Assembly (NCBI RefSeq): GCF_022511165.1
Contig: NZ_JAFLSB010000005.1
Location: forward strand, 1 to 50,009
Source of the DNA: Helicobacter sp.
GTDB lineage: Bacteria; Campylobacterota; Campylobacteria; Campylobacterales; Helicobacteraceae
Length of the DNA stretch: 50,009 nucleotides
Direction of reading: 5' to 3'
Shown: in pieces, positions 6,200-15,601 of the stretch
How positions within the stretch are numbered: the stretch's first letter is position 1
How the letters are laid out: each line of letters opens with the position of its first letter
Notes under the pieces: generated by a model
Told to the model about the DNA's origin: nothing
Seen by the model: the letters and a program-made list of their open reading frames with translations, nothing else
Database searches by the model: none
Program-made: the position numbers and the translations under genes

Positions 6200-8134
6200 A
6201 TGCAGACAAAAACCTACATCACCTCACCTATTTATTATGTCAATGATGTGCCACATATTGGGCATTCTTATACGACTTTTCTTTGTGATATGCTCAAAAA
6301 ATTCCATCAACTTCAGGGACAAGATGTGCTTTTTACTACCGGCACAGATGAGCACGGGCAAAAAATTGAGCAATCTGCACAAAAACACAACTTAAGTCCC
6401 AAAGATTATGCAGACAAAATTAGCGGACGATTCAGGGAGCTATGGAATGAATTTGATATAGATTATGATATTTTTGTGCGCACCACAGATGAGGCGCATT
6501 GCATAAGTGTGCAAAAAGCCTTTGAAATAATGTTTAAAAAAGGAGATATTTATAAAGGCACTTATGAGGGGCATTACTGCATCTCCTGTGAAAGTTTTTT
6601 TACACAAAAACAACTTGGCACAAATCAATCTTGCCCTGATTGTGGTAAGCCAACACAGCTTGTTCAAGAAGAAAGTTATTTTTTTGCCCTAAGCAAATAT
6701 CAAGAAAAGCTTTTGGCACATTTTGCTCAAAATCCCTCAATGATAGCCCCTACTTTTTATCAAAATGATATTGTCAAATTTGTAAGCGAAGGCTTAAATG
6801 ACCTCTCAATCACGCGCACAAGCTTTGAATGGGGTGTGCCACTCCTTCATAATCCTGCACGCAAAGACGACAAGGCACACGTGATGTATGTGTGGCTTGA
6901 TGCACTTTTAAGCTACTTAAGCCCTCTAGGCTATCTCTCAAACAATGCCAAAATGCCCTATTGGGAGAATGCTATACATTTTGTGGGCAAAGATATTTTA
7001 CGCTTTCACGCAGTGTATTGGTTAGCATTTTTAATGAGCCTAGAACTCCCCTTGCCCAAACACATTTATGCACACGGGTGGTGGACAAGAGATGGCGCAA
7101 AAATGAGCAAAAGCATTGGCAATGTAGTCAATCCCAAAGAAATGGCAGCGACTTATGGCGTAGAATCTTTGCGTTATTTCCTTTTACGCGAAATGCCTTT
7201 TGGACAAGATGGAGATTTTAGCGAAAAAACCTTGATTGAACGCATTAATGCTGATTTGGGTAATGATGTGGGTAATCTTTTAAATCGCCTCTGCGGAATG
7301 AGTGAAAAATATTTTGAGCTAGTCGTGGATTCTAAAGATGTGGTGAAATACTTTCAAAATGAACTTGATGAGCTTCATATACACATAGACAATGCCTATG
7401 AAAAAATGTGCCTTATGCAACCTCATCGCTTTATTGAAGAGCTATGGAAAATTTACGCACTTGGCAATAATGCCATTAGTAAATATGAGCCGTGGAATCT
7501 CATCAAATCTCACCAAGATGAACGCGCAATGGCTTTACTTGGCTTAATCGCAAATATTCTTGCTAAAGGTGCAATTTTGCTCTATCCTATTATGCCCCAA
7601 AGTGCGTCTAAGATTGCTTATGCACTTCAATTTAATATTAATGCGCAAAGCTTTGATAGCTTTATTACTCAAAAGCAACTCTTGCTTCCTTTAACTTTAG
7701 AGAAAATCCCTCCACTTTTCCCGCGCATACAAACATCATCTTTGGCAGATTCTCCGCATCAACCTCCAAAAGCAGAATCCAATAAATCAAAAAACACAGA
7801 TTCTATGCAGCTTATTGATATAAAAGACTTTAAAAAACTTGATATACGCGTAGGCACAATTATACAATGCTCTGCTTTAGAAAAAAGCAATAAAATGCTC
7901 AAACTCCTTGTAGATATTGGCGAGGATAAACCAAGACAGATTCTATCGGGTATCGCACCACATTACAGCCCAGAATCCCTACTCAACAAACAAGTATGTG
8001 TAATTATAAATCTCAAACCTGCTAAGCTTATGGGCGAGATAAGTGAGGGAATGATACTTGCTAGTGAGGATAAAAACGGCTTATCTCTGCTTGGTGTAGA
8101 TAAAGCACAAGATAATGGGAGTAAGATAAGCTAA
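6200..8134 (+). CDS. metG: Methionyl-tRNA synthetase
   Basis: This 644-residue class I synthetase charges initiator and elongator tRNA-Met. The HIGH motif appears as PHIGHSY (residues 18-24) and KMSKS as GAKMSKSIGNV near residue 300. A CxxC...CxxC zinc knuckle (CISC and CPDC) is near residues 127-147. From about residue 541 a C-terminal EMAP/Trbp111-type tRNA-binding domain begins with DFKKLDIRVGTI, joined by a Ser/Lys-rich linker. The ATG has an AAAGGA ribosome-binding site. The gene is followed after 20 bases by the MurF-like gene, an order also found in H. pylori. Confidence 0.97.
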   Translation: MQTKTYITSPIYYVNDVPHIGHSYTTFLCDMLKKFHQLQGQDVLFTTGTDEHGQKIEQSAQKHNLSPKDYADKISGRFRELWNEFDIDYDIFVRTTDEAHCISVQKAFEIMFKKGDIYKGTYEGHYCISCESFFTQKQLGTNQSCPDCGKPTQLVQEESYFFALSKYQEKLLAHFAQNPSMIAPTFYQNDIVKFVSEGLNDLSITRTSFEWGVPLLHNPARKDDKAHVMYVWLDALLSYLSPLGYLSNNAKMPYWENAIHFVGKDILRFHAVYWLAFLMSLELPLPKHIYAHGWWTRDGAKMSKSIGNVVNPKEMAATYGVESLRYFLLREMPFGQDGDFSEKTLIERINADLGNDVGNLLNRLCGMSEKYFELVVDSKDVVKYFQNELDELHIHIDNAYEKMCLMQPHRFIEELWKIYALGNNAISKYEPWNLIKSHQDERAMALLGLIANILAKGAILLYPIMPQSASKIAYALQFNINAQSFDSFITQKQLLLPLTLEKIPPLFPRIQTSSLADSPHQPPKAESNKSKNTDSMQLIDIKDFKKLDIRVGTIIQCSALEKSNKMLKLLVDIGEDKPRQILSGIAPHYSPESLLNKQVCVIINLKPAKLMGEISEGMILASEDKNGLSLLGVDKAQDNGSKIS

Positions 8135-8154
8135 TCTTTTATTAAAGGTGTCAA

Positions 8155-9183
8155 ATGAGGGTGAATGAAGTTGTGGAGATTACAAGAGGCACACTTCTTA
8201 ATAAACCATCTATTGCAATGTTTTCACGCATAATCTGCGATGTAGAACAAGTGCAAAAAGGTGATTTGTTTATCGCGCTCACAAATTCTCATATCACACA
8301 AGCCATTGAAGCAGGAGCATATGGGGTGATTGTGAAGCAAAAAGTAAGCATTGAAGATAAGGAGATAGCATATATTTATGTTGAGGATATGCAAGATTGC
8401 CTTATACGCCTCATTCGCTATAAGCTTTTGGCAAAAAATATTGCGCTTATTGCTTCGCTCTCCCCTATTGAAGAATCTATTGCTCAAAATATTGTTGATG
8501 ATGAAAGGGTGTGTTTTTTCAATAGCGATTTAAGTGCATTTATTGAGCTTTTAAATGATGAAAAGATTGCTTTTATTTTTACACATAATGAGCATATTAC
8601 GAAGCTAGGATTCCATACCATTGAAGCAAATAAACCTAAAGAGCGTCCTTTTTTAGTGCTTTCACATACACTTTTTGACAGCACGATTCTCCATAAAGAC
8701 GCGCATTATCGCATCAATCTCCCTAAATTATTTTTTAATGAATTAAGCGTTGTGTTGAATCTGTGTGAGCAGGAGGGCCTAGGCTATTCTCTAGCTCATT
8801 TTAAACAGATTCCATTCTTTAAGCCCAATTTCCTCAATGCCTTTGGCAAAATCATAGAGTATGGGCAAGCCTCAAAGGTAGCTATTGCCGAAGAGGATAT
8901 TGAGCAATTTAAACGTTATATGGCTTATATTGCTAATAACGCGACTTGGGGGAAGGTTCTCTTTCTCGTGCCTTCTGTATATGTAGATCTTTTTAGCCAA
9001 ATTGCTCAAACCCTCGCCTATAATACGCAAGAGGAGCTATGTGGGCATATTCACAATGAGAATTTTAACTTTGCCCTTATTTTAGGCATAAGTGATAATG
9101 AGCTTGTGTATGCGCTTAATACCAACCACAGGCGCATTATTGAGCCTACCTTATTTCCATTATTGAGCGAGGAAGGGGTTTGA
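8155..9183 (+). CDS. Degenerate MurF/Mur-ligase-like protein
   Basis: This 342-residue protein begins like MurF: a short strand, then the S-x-I-x-D-x6-GDLFIAL region, then AIEAGAYGVIVKQ and an IYVEDMQDCLIRL block. Where MurF has its ATP loop GxxGSNGKT, residues 95-108 read IALIASLSPIEESI, with no glycine-lysine P-loop. ATP-dependent ligation is therefore unlikely. The later part is conserved in length but I see no catalytic residues. Homologues occupy the same place after metG in other Helicobacter species. It overlaps cmoB by four bases (TTGA), so the two are coupled. A scaffold or regulatory role in peptidoglycan synthesis is speculative. Confidence 0.7.
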   Translation: MRVNEVVEITRGTLLNKPSIAMFSRIICDVEQVQKGDLFIALTNSHITQAIEAGAYGVIVKQKVSIEDKEIAYIYVEDMQDCLIRLIRYKLLAKNIALIASLSPIEESIAQNIVDDERVCFFNSDLSAFIELLNDEKIAFIFTHNEHITKLGFHTIEANKPKERPFLVLSHTLFDSTILHKDAHYRINLPKLFFNELSVVLNLCEQEGLGYSLAHFKQIPFFKPNFLNAFGKIIEYGQASKVAIAEEDIEQFKRYMAYIANNATWGKVLFLVPSVYVDLFSQIAQTLAYNTQEELCGHIHNENFNFALILGISDNELVYALNTNHRRIIEPTLFPLLSEEGV

Positions 9184-10106
9184 GTGATTTTTTTGATTAT
9201 GCTGCAAAAAAAGCAAAGCATATCGCTCAAGCAAAAAATATAGCTCCACTTCTAGCAGAAATTGCAAATTTGCCTTTAATCCCCACAACTTTTCATAGCG
9301 ATAATGGAATCCATATCCGCGCCTTAGACAAATCTCTCTATACGCCACACCACCACGCAATCAACACTCTTGCTCATAAGCTTAAGCCTTGGCGCAAAGG
9401 ACCTTTTTTTTTATTTGATGTGCATATTGATAGTGAATGGCAGAGCTTCATAAAATGGCAGACTCTTGAACCTCATTGTGATTTAGGAGGCAAAAAAGTA
9501 GCTGATGTGGGCTGCAATAATGGCTATTATATGTTTGAAATGCTCTCAATTGGCTCTCAACCCCAAAGCATCACGGGCTTTGATCCAAGCGGGATTTTCA
9601 AAGCACAATTTGATTTCATTAATCACTTTATCCAAGCTCCTGTGCATTTTGAATTGCTTGGGGTGGAGGATTTAAGTGCCTTTACTCAAGCGCACAAAAG
9701 CTATTTTGATGTGATTTTTTGCCTTGGGGTACTCTATCATCGCCTCGATCCTATAAGCACCTTGCGTAACCTCTACCAATCCCTAAGTAGTGAGGGAGAA
9801 GTCATTTTAGATACACTCATTTATGAAAGTGAAGATGAAATTTGTCTCTGCCCAAGACAAAGCTATGCTAAAATGTCAAATGTCTATTTTATCCCAAGTG
9901 TTGCTACGCTTCAAGGCTGGTGCGAGAGGGCGAAGTTTAGCTCTTTTGAGATACTTGGCTTTAAGCCCACAACAACAGAAGAGCAAAGACAAACGTCGTG
10001 GGTAGATTCTCAAAGCCTAAGTGCATTTTTGAATCCTACTCAAACACTTACCATAGAGGGCTATCAAGCTCCTATACGAGGGTATTTTAAGATTAAAAAA
10101 CATTAA
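9180..10106 (+). CDS. cmoB: tRNA U34 carboxymethyltransferase
   Basis: This 308-residue methyltransferase-fold enzyme transfers the carboxymethyl group of carboxy-SAM to 5-hydroxyuridine at tRNA position 34. The N-terminal GPFFLFDVHIDSEW, the SAM loop VADVGCNNGYYM, FCLGVLYHRLDP and the C-terminal TTTEEQRQTSWVDSQSL are all typical of CmoB. The start is an unusual TTG at 9180, inside TTGA with the stop of the preceding gene. A strong GAGGAAGGGG ribosome-binding site supports it, and no other in-frame start fits as well. CmoA, which makes carboxy-SAM, is not in this window. A hotdog protein gene follows after nine bases. Confidence 0.93.
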   Translation: MSDFFDYAAKKAKHIAQAKNIAPLLAEIANLPLIPTTFHSDNGIHIRALDKSLYTPHHHAINTLAHKLKPWRKGPFFLFDVHIDSEWQSFIKWQTLEPHCDLGGKKVADVGCNNGYYMFEMLSIGSQPQSITGFDPSGIFKAQFDFINHFIQAPVHFELLGVEDLSAFTQAHKSYFDVIFCLGVLYHRLDPISTLRNLYQSLSSEGEVILDTLIYESEDEICLCPRQSYAKMSNVYFIPSVATLQGWCERAKFSSFEILGFKPTTTEEQRQTSWVDSQSLSAFLNPTQTLTIEGYQAPIRGYFKIKKH

Positions 10107-10115
10107 AGGACGCAT

Positions 10116-10577
10116 ATGGTAGATGATGGATTAAATGAAGAAAGTGTTGATATACCACTTGAGAATGATGACTTAATCGTTTGCACAGAGATGTCTCCAA
10201 ATATTGTAGGAGAGCTACTTGAATTATATCATAATAAGGCAGTGGTGCGATTTACCCCCACAGATCGTATGACAATGGATCAAAGCAAGATGATTCACGC
10301 GGGATTTGTGTTCAATTCTGCAAGTTTTGCCGCTATGGCAGCAATTAATAAAAAATATAGTGTGCTTATTGCTGCTGATGTGAAGTTTTTAGCTCCCATT
10401 GAACTAGGGCACGAGATTACCTTTAAAGCAGAAGCGATTCAAAATGAAACGAAAAAATGCGAAGTCAAGGTTGAGGGCTATTTGCTTGATATTAAAATCT
10501 TTGATTCAATCTTTCATATTGCTGTATTTGATAAAAAAATCTTCAAATTGCGTTTTAAGGACGAGGAGGACAAATAA
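10116..10577 (+). CDS. Hotdog-fold protein (Cj0977/HP0420 type)
   Basis: This 153-residue protein has the shape of a single hotdog domain: MIHAGFVFNSASFAAMAAINK forms the central helix, followed by AADVKFLAPIELGHEITFKAEA. It resembles acyl-CoA thioesterases of the PaaI/FapR group. The homologue next to cmoB in Campylobacter, Cj0977, was described as a virulence factor with this fold and no obvious thioesterase activity. By position and length this is the same family. The ATG at 10116 has AAAGGA ten bases upstream. It is coupled to cmoB, and no separate promoter is visible in the nine-base gap. Confidence 0.75.
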   Translation: MVDDGLNEESVDIPLENDDLIVCTEMSPNIVGELLELYHNKAVVRFTPTDRMTMDQSKMIHAGFVFNSASFAAMAAINKKYSVLIAADVKFLAPIELGHEITFKAEAIQNETKKCEVKVEGYLLDIKIFDSIFHIAVFDKKIFKLRFKDEEDK

Positions 10578-10635
10578 GTTTTGCACTAGAATCTCACTTG
10601 AAAGTCAGTTTGGCTAAATCACAAAAGGAGTGAAT

Positions 10636-11691
10636 ATGAGCATAAAATGGTTTATTATCTCTGGGGCAGCTCTTGGTATGCTTGCAGCTTTTTTAGTTTA
10701 TGCTGGCAATCCCGGCAATATGGGTATATGCGCGGCTTGTTTTTTGCGTGATACAAGTGGTGCATTTGGCTTTCATCGCGTAGAGAGTTTGCAGTATTTA
10801 AGACCTGAAATTATGGGGCTTGTGCTTGGTGGATTCTTAGCAAGTTTATTTTGGACAAAAGAATTTGCTCCCAAATCCTCCCCTATGGCTTTTTCACATT
10901 TTTTTCTTGGCATATTTGCAATGATTGGCGCACTTGTGTTTTTAGGCTGTCCTTGGAGAGCATTTTTGCGACTTGGGGGTGGCGATATGACAGCAATAGC
11001 TGGGGTGCTTGGCTTAGGAGGTGGGGTGCTTATAGGTATGTTTTTTAAGCGCAAAGGCTATGTCGTGCAAGAGGGCTTACCTATAAGTAAAAGCATAGGC
11101 ATCTTGCCTGTAATATTTTGTATTGCTTTGCTTTTGGCACTTATATTTGGCTTAAAATTTGATAATGGCGCATTTTTTAGCTCAAGCAAAGGTCCTGCCT
11201 CACAACACGCGAGTATTCTTTTCTCACTCTTTGCTTCAATAATCATAGGAATCCTAATGCACAAGAGCAAATTTTGCTCTGTGGGAGCGCTCTCAAAAGC
11301 ATTTAGAGGTGATTTCTCGATGTTTTGGGGCATTATAGCTATTATTATAGGAGCAAGTGTAGTCAATCTCGCCCTAGGGCAATATCATTTTGGCTTTACC
11401 TCCCAACCTATCGCTCATAATGATATAGTGTGGAATTTCTTAGGAATGGTTTTGGCAGGGCTTTGTTTGAGCTTGAGTGAAGGTTGCCCGGGCAAACATC
11501 TTGTGCAAATGGGTACAGGCAATCTCACTTCAGCAATTTTTATCATAGGTATGATAGCCGGAGGAGCAATCGCACATAATTTTCTTCTTGCAAGCTCACC
11601 TGCGGGAATTACCGCCTTTGCACCTTGGGCAGTTGGGCTTGGATTTATTGTTGCTATCTATATTGGAATCTCCAATAAACAACGCATCTAA
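10636..11691 (+). CDS. yedE: YeeE/YedE-type membrane transporter (putative selenium transporter)
   Basis: This 351-residue membrane protein has about ten hydrophobic segments. Conserved cysteine motifs fall at MGICAACFLRD, FLGCPWRAFLRLGGGD, MHKSKFCSVGALSKAF and SEGCPGKHLVQMGTGN. These match the YedE subgroup that is known to co-occur with selenium genes. YeeE relatives carry thiosulfate through such cysteines. I chose ATG 10636 over GTG 10630 because AAAAGGAG lies at the proper distance before the ATG. The partner sulfurtransferase-like YedF/TusA is not next to it. Its closeness to selA and selB, about 0.6 kb away with msrA between, supports a selenium role but does not prove it. Confidence 0.8.
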   Translation: MSIKWFIISGAALGMLAAFLVYAGNPGNMGICAACFLRDTSGAFGFHRVESLQYLRPEIMGLVLGGFLASLFWTKEFAPKSSPMAFSHFFLGIFAMIGALVFLGCPWRAFLRLGGGDMTAIAGVLGLGGGVLIGMFFKRKGYVVQEGLPISKSIGILPVIFCIALLLALIFGLKFDNGAFFSSSKGPASQHASILFSLFASIIIGILMHKSKFCSVGALSKAFRGDFSMFWGIIAIIIGASVVNLALGQYHFGFTSQPIAHNDIVWNFLGMVLAGLCLSLSEGCPGKHLVQMGTGNLTSAIFIIGMIAGGAIAHNFLLASSPAGITAFAPWAVGLGFIVAIYIGISNKQRI

Positions 11692-11740
11692 ATGCCTTTG
11701 AGATTCTCTCTTAATTTGGCATAAAGGTTTAGCATTGAAT

Positions 11741-12241
11741 TTATGCAGGATTCCACGGCTTGAGCGCGGATTGTATATCAATATGGCAATATCCGTGCGG
11801 ATTCTTAAGCAAGTATTTTTGATGATAACTTTCTGCGGGATAGAAATTACGCAAGGCAAAAACCTCTGTAACCGCCTTTTTATTATGCTTTTCCTCCCAG
11901 ATTCTAAGGCATTGCCTAATCACTTCTTCATTTTCTGCGTCTGTAAAATACACGCCATTGCGATATTGTGTGCCTCTATCATTGCCTTGGAAATCAAGTG
12001 CAGTTGGATCAATAATGCTCAAAAACCGCCCGATAATCTCATTTAAAGGTAGAATCTGTTCATCAAAATAAAGCTCTAAAGTCTCCACCGCGCCACTTAA
12101 GCCACTGCACACAATTTCATAGGAGGGATAGGCTATATCACTATTGGCATAGCCCACTTGAGAAGAAAGCACGCCTGAAAGTTTATCAAAATAGCCCTGT
12201 AATCCCCAAAAACAGCCTCCTGCAAGATAAATTACCGCCAT
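11741..12241 (-). CDS. msrA: Peptide methionine sulfoxide reductase A
   Basis: This 166-residue enzyme reduces methionine-S-sulfoxide in proteins. The active-site motif AGGCFWG starts at residue 6, and YCHIDI near the C-terminus carries a likely resolving cysteine. DPTALDFQGNDRGTQYRNGVYF is diagnostic of the family. I preferred the inner ATG at 12241 because GGAGGC lies five bases before it. An outer ATG at 12253 would put that site inside the coding region. The MsrB domain that is fused to MsrA in some Helicobacter is absent. It converges on yedE and diverges from selA. Confidence 0.95.
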   Translation of the reverse strand: MAVIYLAGGCFWGLQGYFDKLSGVLSSQVGYANSDIAYPSYEIVCSGLSGAVETLELYFDEQILPLNEIIGRFLSIIDPTALDFQGNDRGTQYRNGVYFTDAENEEVIRQCLRIWEEKHNKKAVTEVFALRNFYPAESYHQKYLLKNPHGYCHIDIQSALKPWNPA

Positions 12242-12269
12242 TTTTGCCTCCATTTTTTTCTGCTGTATG

Positions 12270-12278
12270 TGGTATAAT
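12270..12278 (+). promoter_or_regulatory. Promoter -10 (extended) for the selAB operon
   Basis: TGGTATAAT is an exact TATAAT at 12273-12278 with the TGn extension. It lies about 60 bases before the selA ATG and just outside the divergent msrA start. Confidence 0.65.
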
Positions 12279-12336
12279 GAGGCTTAAATCTTACTTTGGA
12301 TCTTTATACAAAAGAAAAACAGACGCGGAGGGAACA

Positions 12337-13731
12337 ATGCCCAAACATACAACACTCTTTCAGTCTATCCCCAAAGTCGATGCACTGCTTTATCATAACG
12401 AGCTTAAGGACTTTGATAAAGCCTTGCTTTTGCCTCTTATCACTGCACATCTGCAGCTTTTACGCGAGAATCTTAAAAATAGCACAATCAATGAGCAATC
12501 ATTTAAAAAAGCCATAAACGATATTATCCCCACACTTAAGGCTCAAGCGCAGCATTTGAGCGAGCCTACATTAAAGCCTGTCATTAATGCCACAGGCGTT
12601 GTGATTCACACAAATCTTGGGCGCAGTGTGTTTTCTAAGCAGATAATAGAAGAAATTACGCCCTTTTTATACTCCTATCACACGCTTGAATATGATTTGA
12701 GCGAAGGCAAAAGAGGAGAGCGATATATACATTGTGTGCAACTTTTGCGTGAAATATGTGGTTGTGAGGACGCACTTTTAGTCAATAATAATGCTGCTGC
12801 TGTGTTTTTAATCCTCAATACTTTTGCCAAACACAAAGAGGTTATTATCTCGCGTGGAGAGCTTATAGAGATTGGCGGGAGCTTTAGAATGCCTGAAGTA
12901 ATGGAAAATAGCCAAAGTATTTTGCGCGAAGTAGGCACGAGCAACAAAACGCATTTGCGTGATTATGAAAGCGCTATTAATGAACAAAGCGCAATGATTA
13001 TGAAAGCGCATCAAAGCAATTTTAGGCAAATTGGCTTTGTGAGTTCCTGCCATTTTAAAGATCTTGTTGCCCTTGCGCGCAAATATCATCTCATTGATTA
13101 TTATGATTTAGGGAGTGGGCATTTGGGAGTTTTAAATCTACCTGATGAACCAAGTGTGCAAGAAATATGTGCTTATAAACCCTCTTTAATTAGCTTTAGT
13201 GGAGATAAACTCTTAGGAGGTGGGCAAGTGGGCATTATCTGTGGCAAAACTGCCCTCATATCAAAACTTAAGAAGAATCCTTTGCTGCGCGCTCTAAGAG
13301 TAGATAAGTGTAGCATTCTCCTTCTTCAAGCTACACTTAAAGCCTATAAAGACAAAGCCTATCACAAGATTCCAACTCTTGCCTTGCTTTTAGCAGATGC
13401 TAAAACCTTAGAATCTAGGGCTATACATTTTCAAAAAAGCATCTGCGCCTCAAGTATTGCCCCATATCTAAAAGCTGAAGTTTTGCCCCTACAATCAGTC
13501 GCTGGGGGAGGCTCACTCCCTGATAGCACATTTGCCTCTTTTGGGGTTGCATTGCAAGCTAAAGATAAATCGATAGAGGATTTTGAGTGCGCTCTACGCT
13601 CTTTTGGCGTCATAGCTTATATAAGAGAAAATAAAATCCTCTTTGATATGCGCACATTACTTGAAGGCGATGAAGATGCGCTCCTTACAATACTCACCCA
13701 TATTTTTAGTGGGGATAAAAATGGACAATAA
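12337..13731 (+). CDS. selA: L-seryl-tRNA(Sec) selenium transferase
   Basis: This 464-residue PLP enzyme converts seryl-tRNA(Sec) to selenocysteinyl-tRNA(Sec) using selenophosphate. The PLP-binding lysine is Lys291 in SFSGDKLLGGGQ. PVINATGVVIHTNLGRSVFS and the glycine-rich end AVAGGGSLPDS-like block (SVAGGGSLPDST) are diagnostic. I moved the start to ATG 12337, which has GGAGGG just before it. An open frame reaches back to 12244 but has no ribosome-binding site, and the SelA family starts here. It overlaps selB by 11 bases. Its presence means the organism makes selenoproteins, most likely formate dehydrogenase; none is encoded in this window. Confidence 0.95.
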   Translation: MPKHTTLFQSIPKVDALLYHNELKDFDKALLLPLITAHLQLLRENLKNSTINEQSFKKAINDIIPTLKAQAQHLSEPTLKPVINATGVVIHTNLGRSVFSKQIIEEITPFLYSYHTLEYDLSEGKRGERYIHCVQLLREICGCEDALLVNNNAAAVFLILNTFAKHKEVIISRGELIEIGGSFRMPEVMENSQSILREVGTSNKTHLRDYESAINEQSAMIMKAHQSNFRQIGFVSSCHFKDLVALARKYHLIDYYDLGSGHLGVLNLPDEPSVQEICAYKPSLISFSGDKLLGGGQVGIICGKTALISKLKKNPLLRALRVDKCSILLLQATLKAYKDKAYHKIPTLALLLADAKTLESRAIHFQKSICASSIAPYLKAEVLPLQSVAGGGSLPDSTFASFGVALQAKDKSIEDFECALRSFGVIAYIRENKILFDMRTLLEGDEDALLTILTHIFSGDKNGQ

Positions 13732-15601
13732 TGATATTATTGTTGGCTTGAGTGGGCATATAGATCACGGAAAAACCACGCTCATAAAGGCACTTAATGG
13801 CTTTGATGGCGATAGTTTAGAAGCAGAAAAACAAAGGGGCATTACTTTGGATTTAAGCTTTTCTTCACTCAAACTTGCTTCTCGCAATGTTGCATTTATT
13901 GATGTTCCCGGACACGAAAAACTTGTCAAAAATATGATTGCAGGGGCATTTGGCATTGATATTTTGCTTCTTGTTGTAGCTGCAAATGAGGGTATTATGC
14001 CTCAAACCATTGAGCATATCAAAATTGCGGATATGTTAGGCATTCGCACTTGTGTGTGCGTAATAACTAAAATCGACAAGCTCGCCTCTCCACAAGAGCA
14101 ATTAAAAGAATTAGAATCTGCGCTCAAAAAGCAATTTTTAAGCCTAGATATGCAGCTTGTAGAATGCCTCGCGCTTTCCTTGCACCCACAAGCACAGAAT
14201 ACAAAAGAACTCGCGCATCTCAAAAATATTTTAGATTCTCTCCCAAAGCCTAAAAAAACAGATTTTGGTCTCTTTTTGTATTATATAGATAGAAGCTTTG
14301 CCCTTAAGGGGGTGGGGTGTGTGGTTACAGGCAGTGTGCTAAGCGGGGAATGCACACTTGGAGATAAACTCTATGTATATCATAAAAACAAAGAAGTGCT
14401 TGTGCGAGGCATACAAATCCACGATAAAGATGCCACTATCGCCACTCCTTCTCATCGTGTCGCGCTCAATCTTGCACAAGTGAGCCATAATGAACTCAAA
14501 AGAGGCTATCTCCTTGCACCAAAAGGCTATTTAAGAGGCTTTGATAGCATTGATGTGGGTATTTTTGGAGAAGTAAAACATAATGGCATATATCAATTCT
14601 ACATTGGTAGTTCAAAGCTCAATGCCAAAGTGCAGATTCTACACAAAGAGCCGATTTCTTGTGCTTTTAGCAAAAAACCCCTCATTCTTGCCACGCTTAA
14701 ATGTGATGAAAACATCTTTGGCATCTTTGCACAACATTTTATCCTACGCAATGATGAGGGCGAATTATGTGGAGGTGTGATTTTAAATCCTATTGCCGAT
14801 CCTATCAAAAAACACACAAAAATTACCTTGCTTCAAGCCCTAGCTAAAAAAGACTTTGAAAGTGCATTTAAGTTTTTTAGTCAGATTCACAAAAAAGGCT
14901 TTGGGCTTGTGAGTTCTACACAACGATTTGGTTTAAGTCATACCCAAAGCTATGCTATCGCCACAGGCATAGAATCTATCTTTGCCGATGAAAAATCTCT
15001 TATTCTCTATCCACTCTCACAAATTGCATCTGTAAAATCAGCAATTATGGAGATTTTCACTCGTAATACCTCTGCCCTCCTCTCTGCCTCAAGCTTTACT
15101 CTTAAGCACAAATGGGTATCTTTAGCCCTCGCTCAAGCCGCCCTAGATGAATTGACAGAAAGCGGACAAATCATATATAAAAATGGGCTTTATCTCTCTA
15201 AACTTTGCACGATTAAAGATATTGATGCTTTTATCCAAGAGCTACTCTATAATGAACTTGCAAAGGCGCATTATGCCCCAAGCGCACCCTATAACATCTA
15301 TGAATCTTTCGATATTGACAAAAAAGTCGGCGATAATGCGCTTAAAGCCTTGAGTTTAGCTAAAAAAGTAGTGCGCATTAGCCATAATCTCTTTATCACT
15401 GCACAGGCACTCACGCAAATTACAAGCCTTATGCGCGAACTCATTAGTAAATATGGCTATGTTGATGTGGCTCTTTTGCGCGAACACACCAAACTTTCTC
15501 GTAAATATCTCATCGGTTATCTCGAATATTTAGATCAATTTGATGATATAGAGTGCTTTAAAAATAAGCGCACTTTTAAATATGCTCAAAAAGGAAATTA
15601 A
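13721..15601 (+). CDS. selB: Selenocysteine-specific elongation factor
   Basis: This 626-residue translational GTPase delivers Sec-tRNA to UGA codons that carry a SECIS element. The G1 motif GHIDHGKTT is at residues 12-20, G3 DVPGHEKLVKNM and G4 TKIDK follow, and domains 2 and 3 come next. The C-terminal third has winged-helix repeats that bind the SECIS RNA; LISKYGYVDVALLREHTKLSRKYLIGYLEYLDQ is the last. The ATG at 13721 has GGGGAT before it and gives the family-like N-terminus DIIVGLSGHIDHGK. An upstream in-frame start would lie deep inside selA. The stop abuts the next gene (TAATG). Confidence 0.96.
   Translation: MDNNDIIVGLSGHIDHGKTTLIKALNGFDGDSLEAEKQRGITLDLSFSSLKLASRNVAFIDVPGHEKLVKNMIAGAFGIDILLLVVAANEGIMPQTIEHIKIADMLGIRTCVCVITKIDKLASPQEQLKELESALKKQFLSLDMQLVECLALSLHPQAQNTKELAHLKNILDSLPKPKKTDFGLFLYYIDRSFALKGVGCVVTGSVLSGECTLGDKLYVYHKNKEVLVRGIQIHDKDATIATPSHRVALNLAQVSHNELKRGYLLAPKGYLRGFDSIDVGIFGEVKHNGIYQFYIGSSKLNAKVQILHKEPISCAFSKKPLILATLKCDENIFGIFAQHFILRNDEGELCGGVILNPIADPIKKHTKITLLQALAKKDFESAFKFFSQIHKKGFGLVSSTQRFGLSHTQSYAIATGIESIFADEKSLILYPLSQIASVKSAIMEIFTRNTSALLSASSFTLKHKWVSLALAQAALDELTESGQIIYKNGLYLSKLCTIKDIDAFIQELLYNELAKAHYAPSAPYNIYESFDIDKKVGDNALKALSLAKKVVRISHNLFITAQALTQITSLMRELISKYGYVDVALLREHTKLSRKYLIGYLEYLDQFDDIECFKNKRTFKYAQKGN

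Noticed and set aside
11735..12046. Open frame opposite msrA
   Set aside because: It is a shadow of msrA codons with no start signal.
12244..12336. Longer N-terminus of selA
   Set aside because: It would start before the TATAAT promoter box of the same gene. GGAGGG directly before ATG 12337 decides the start.
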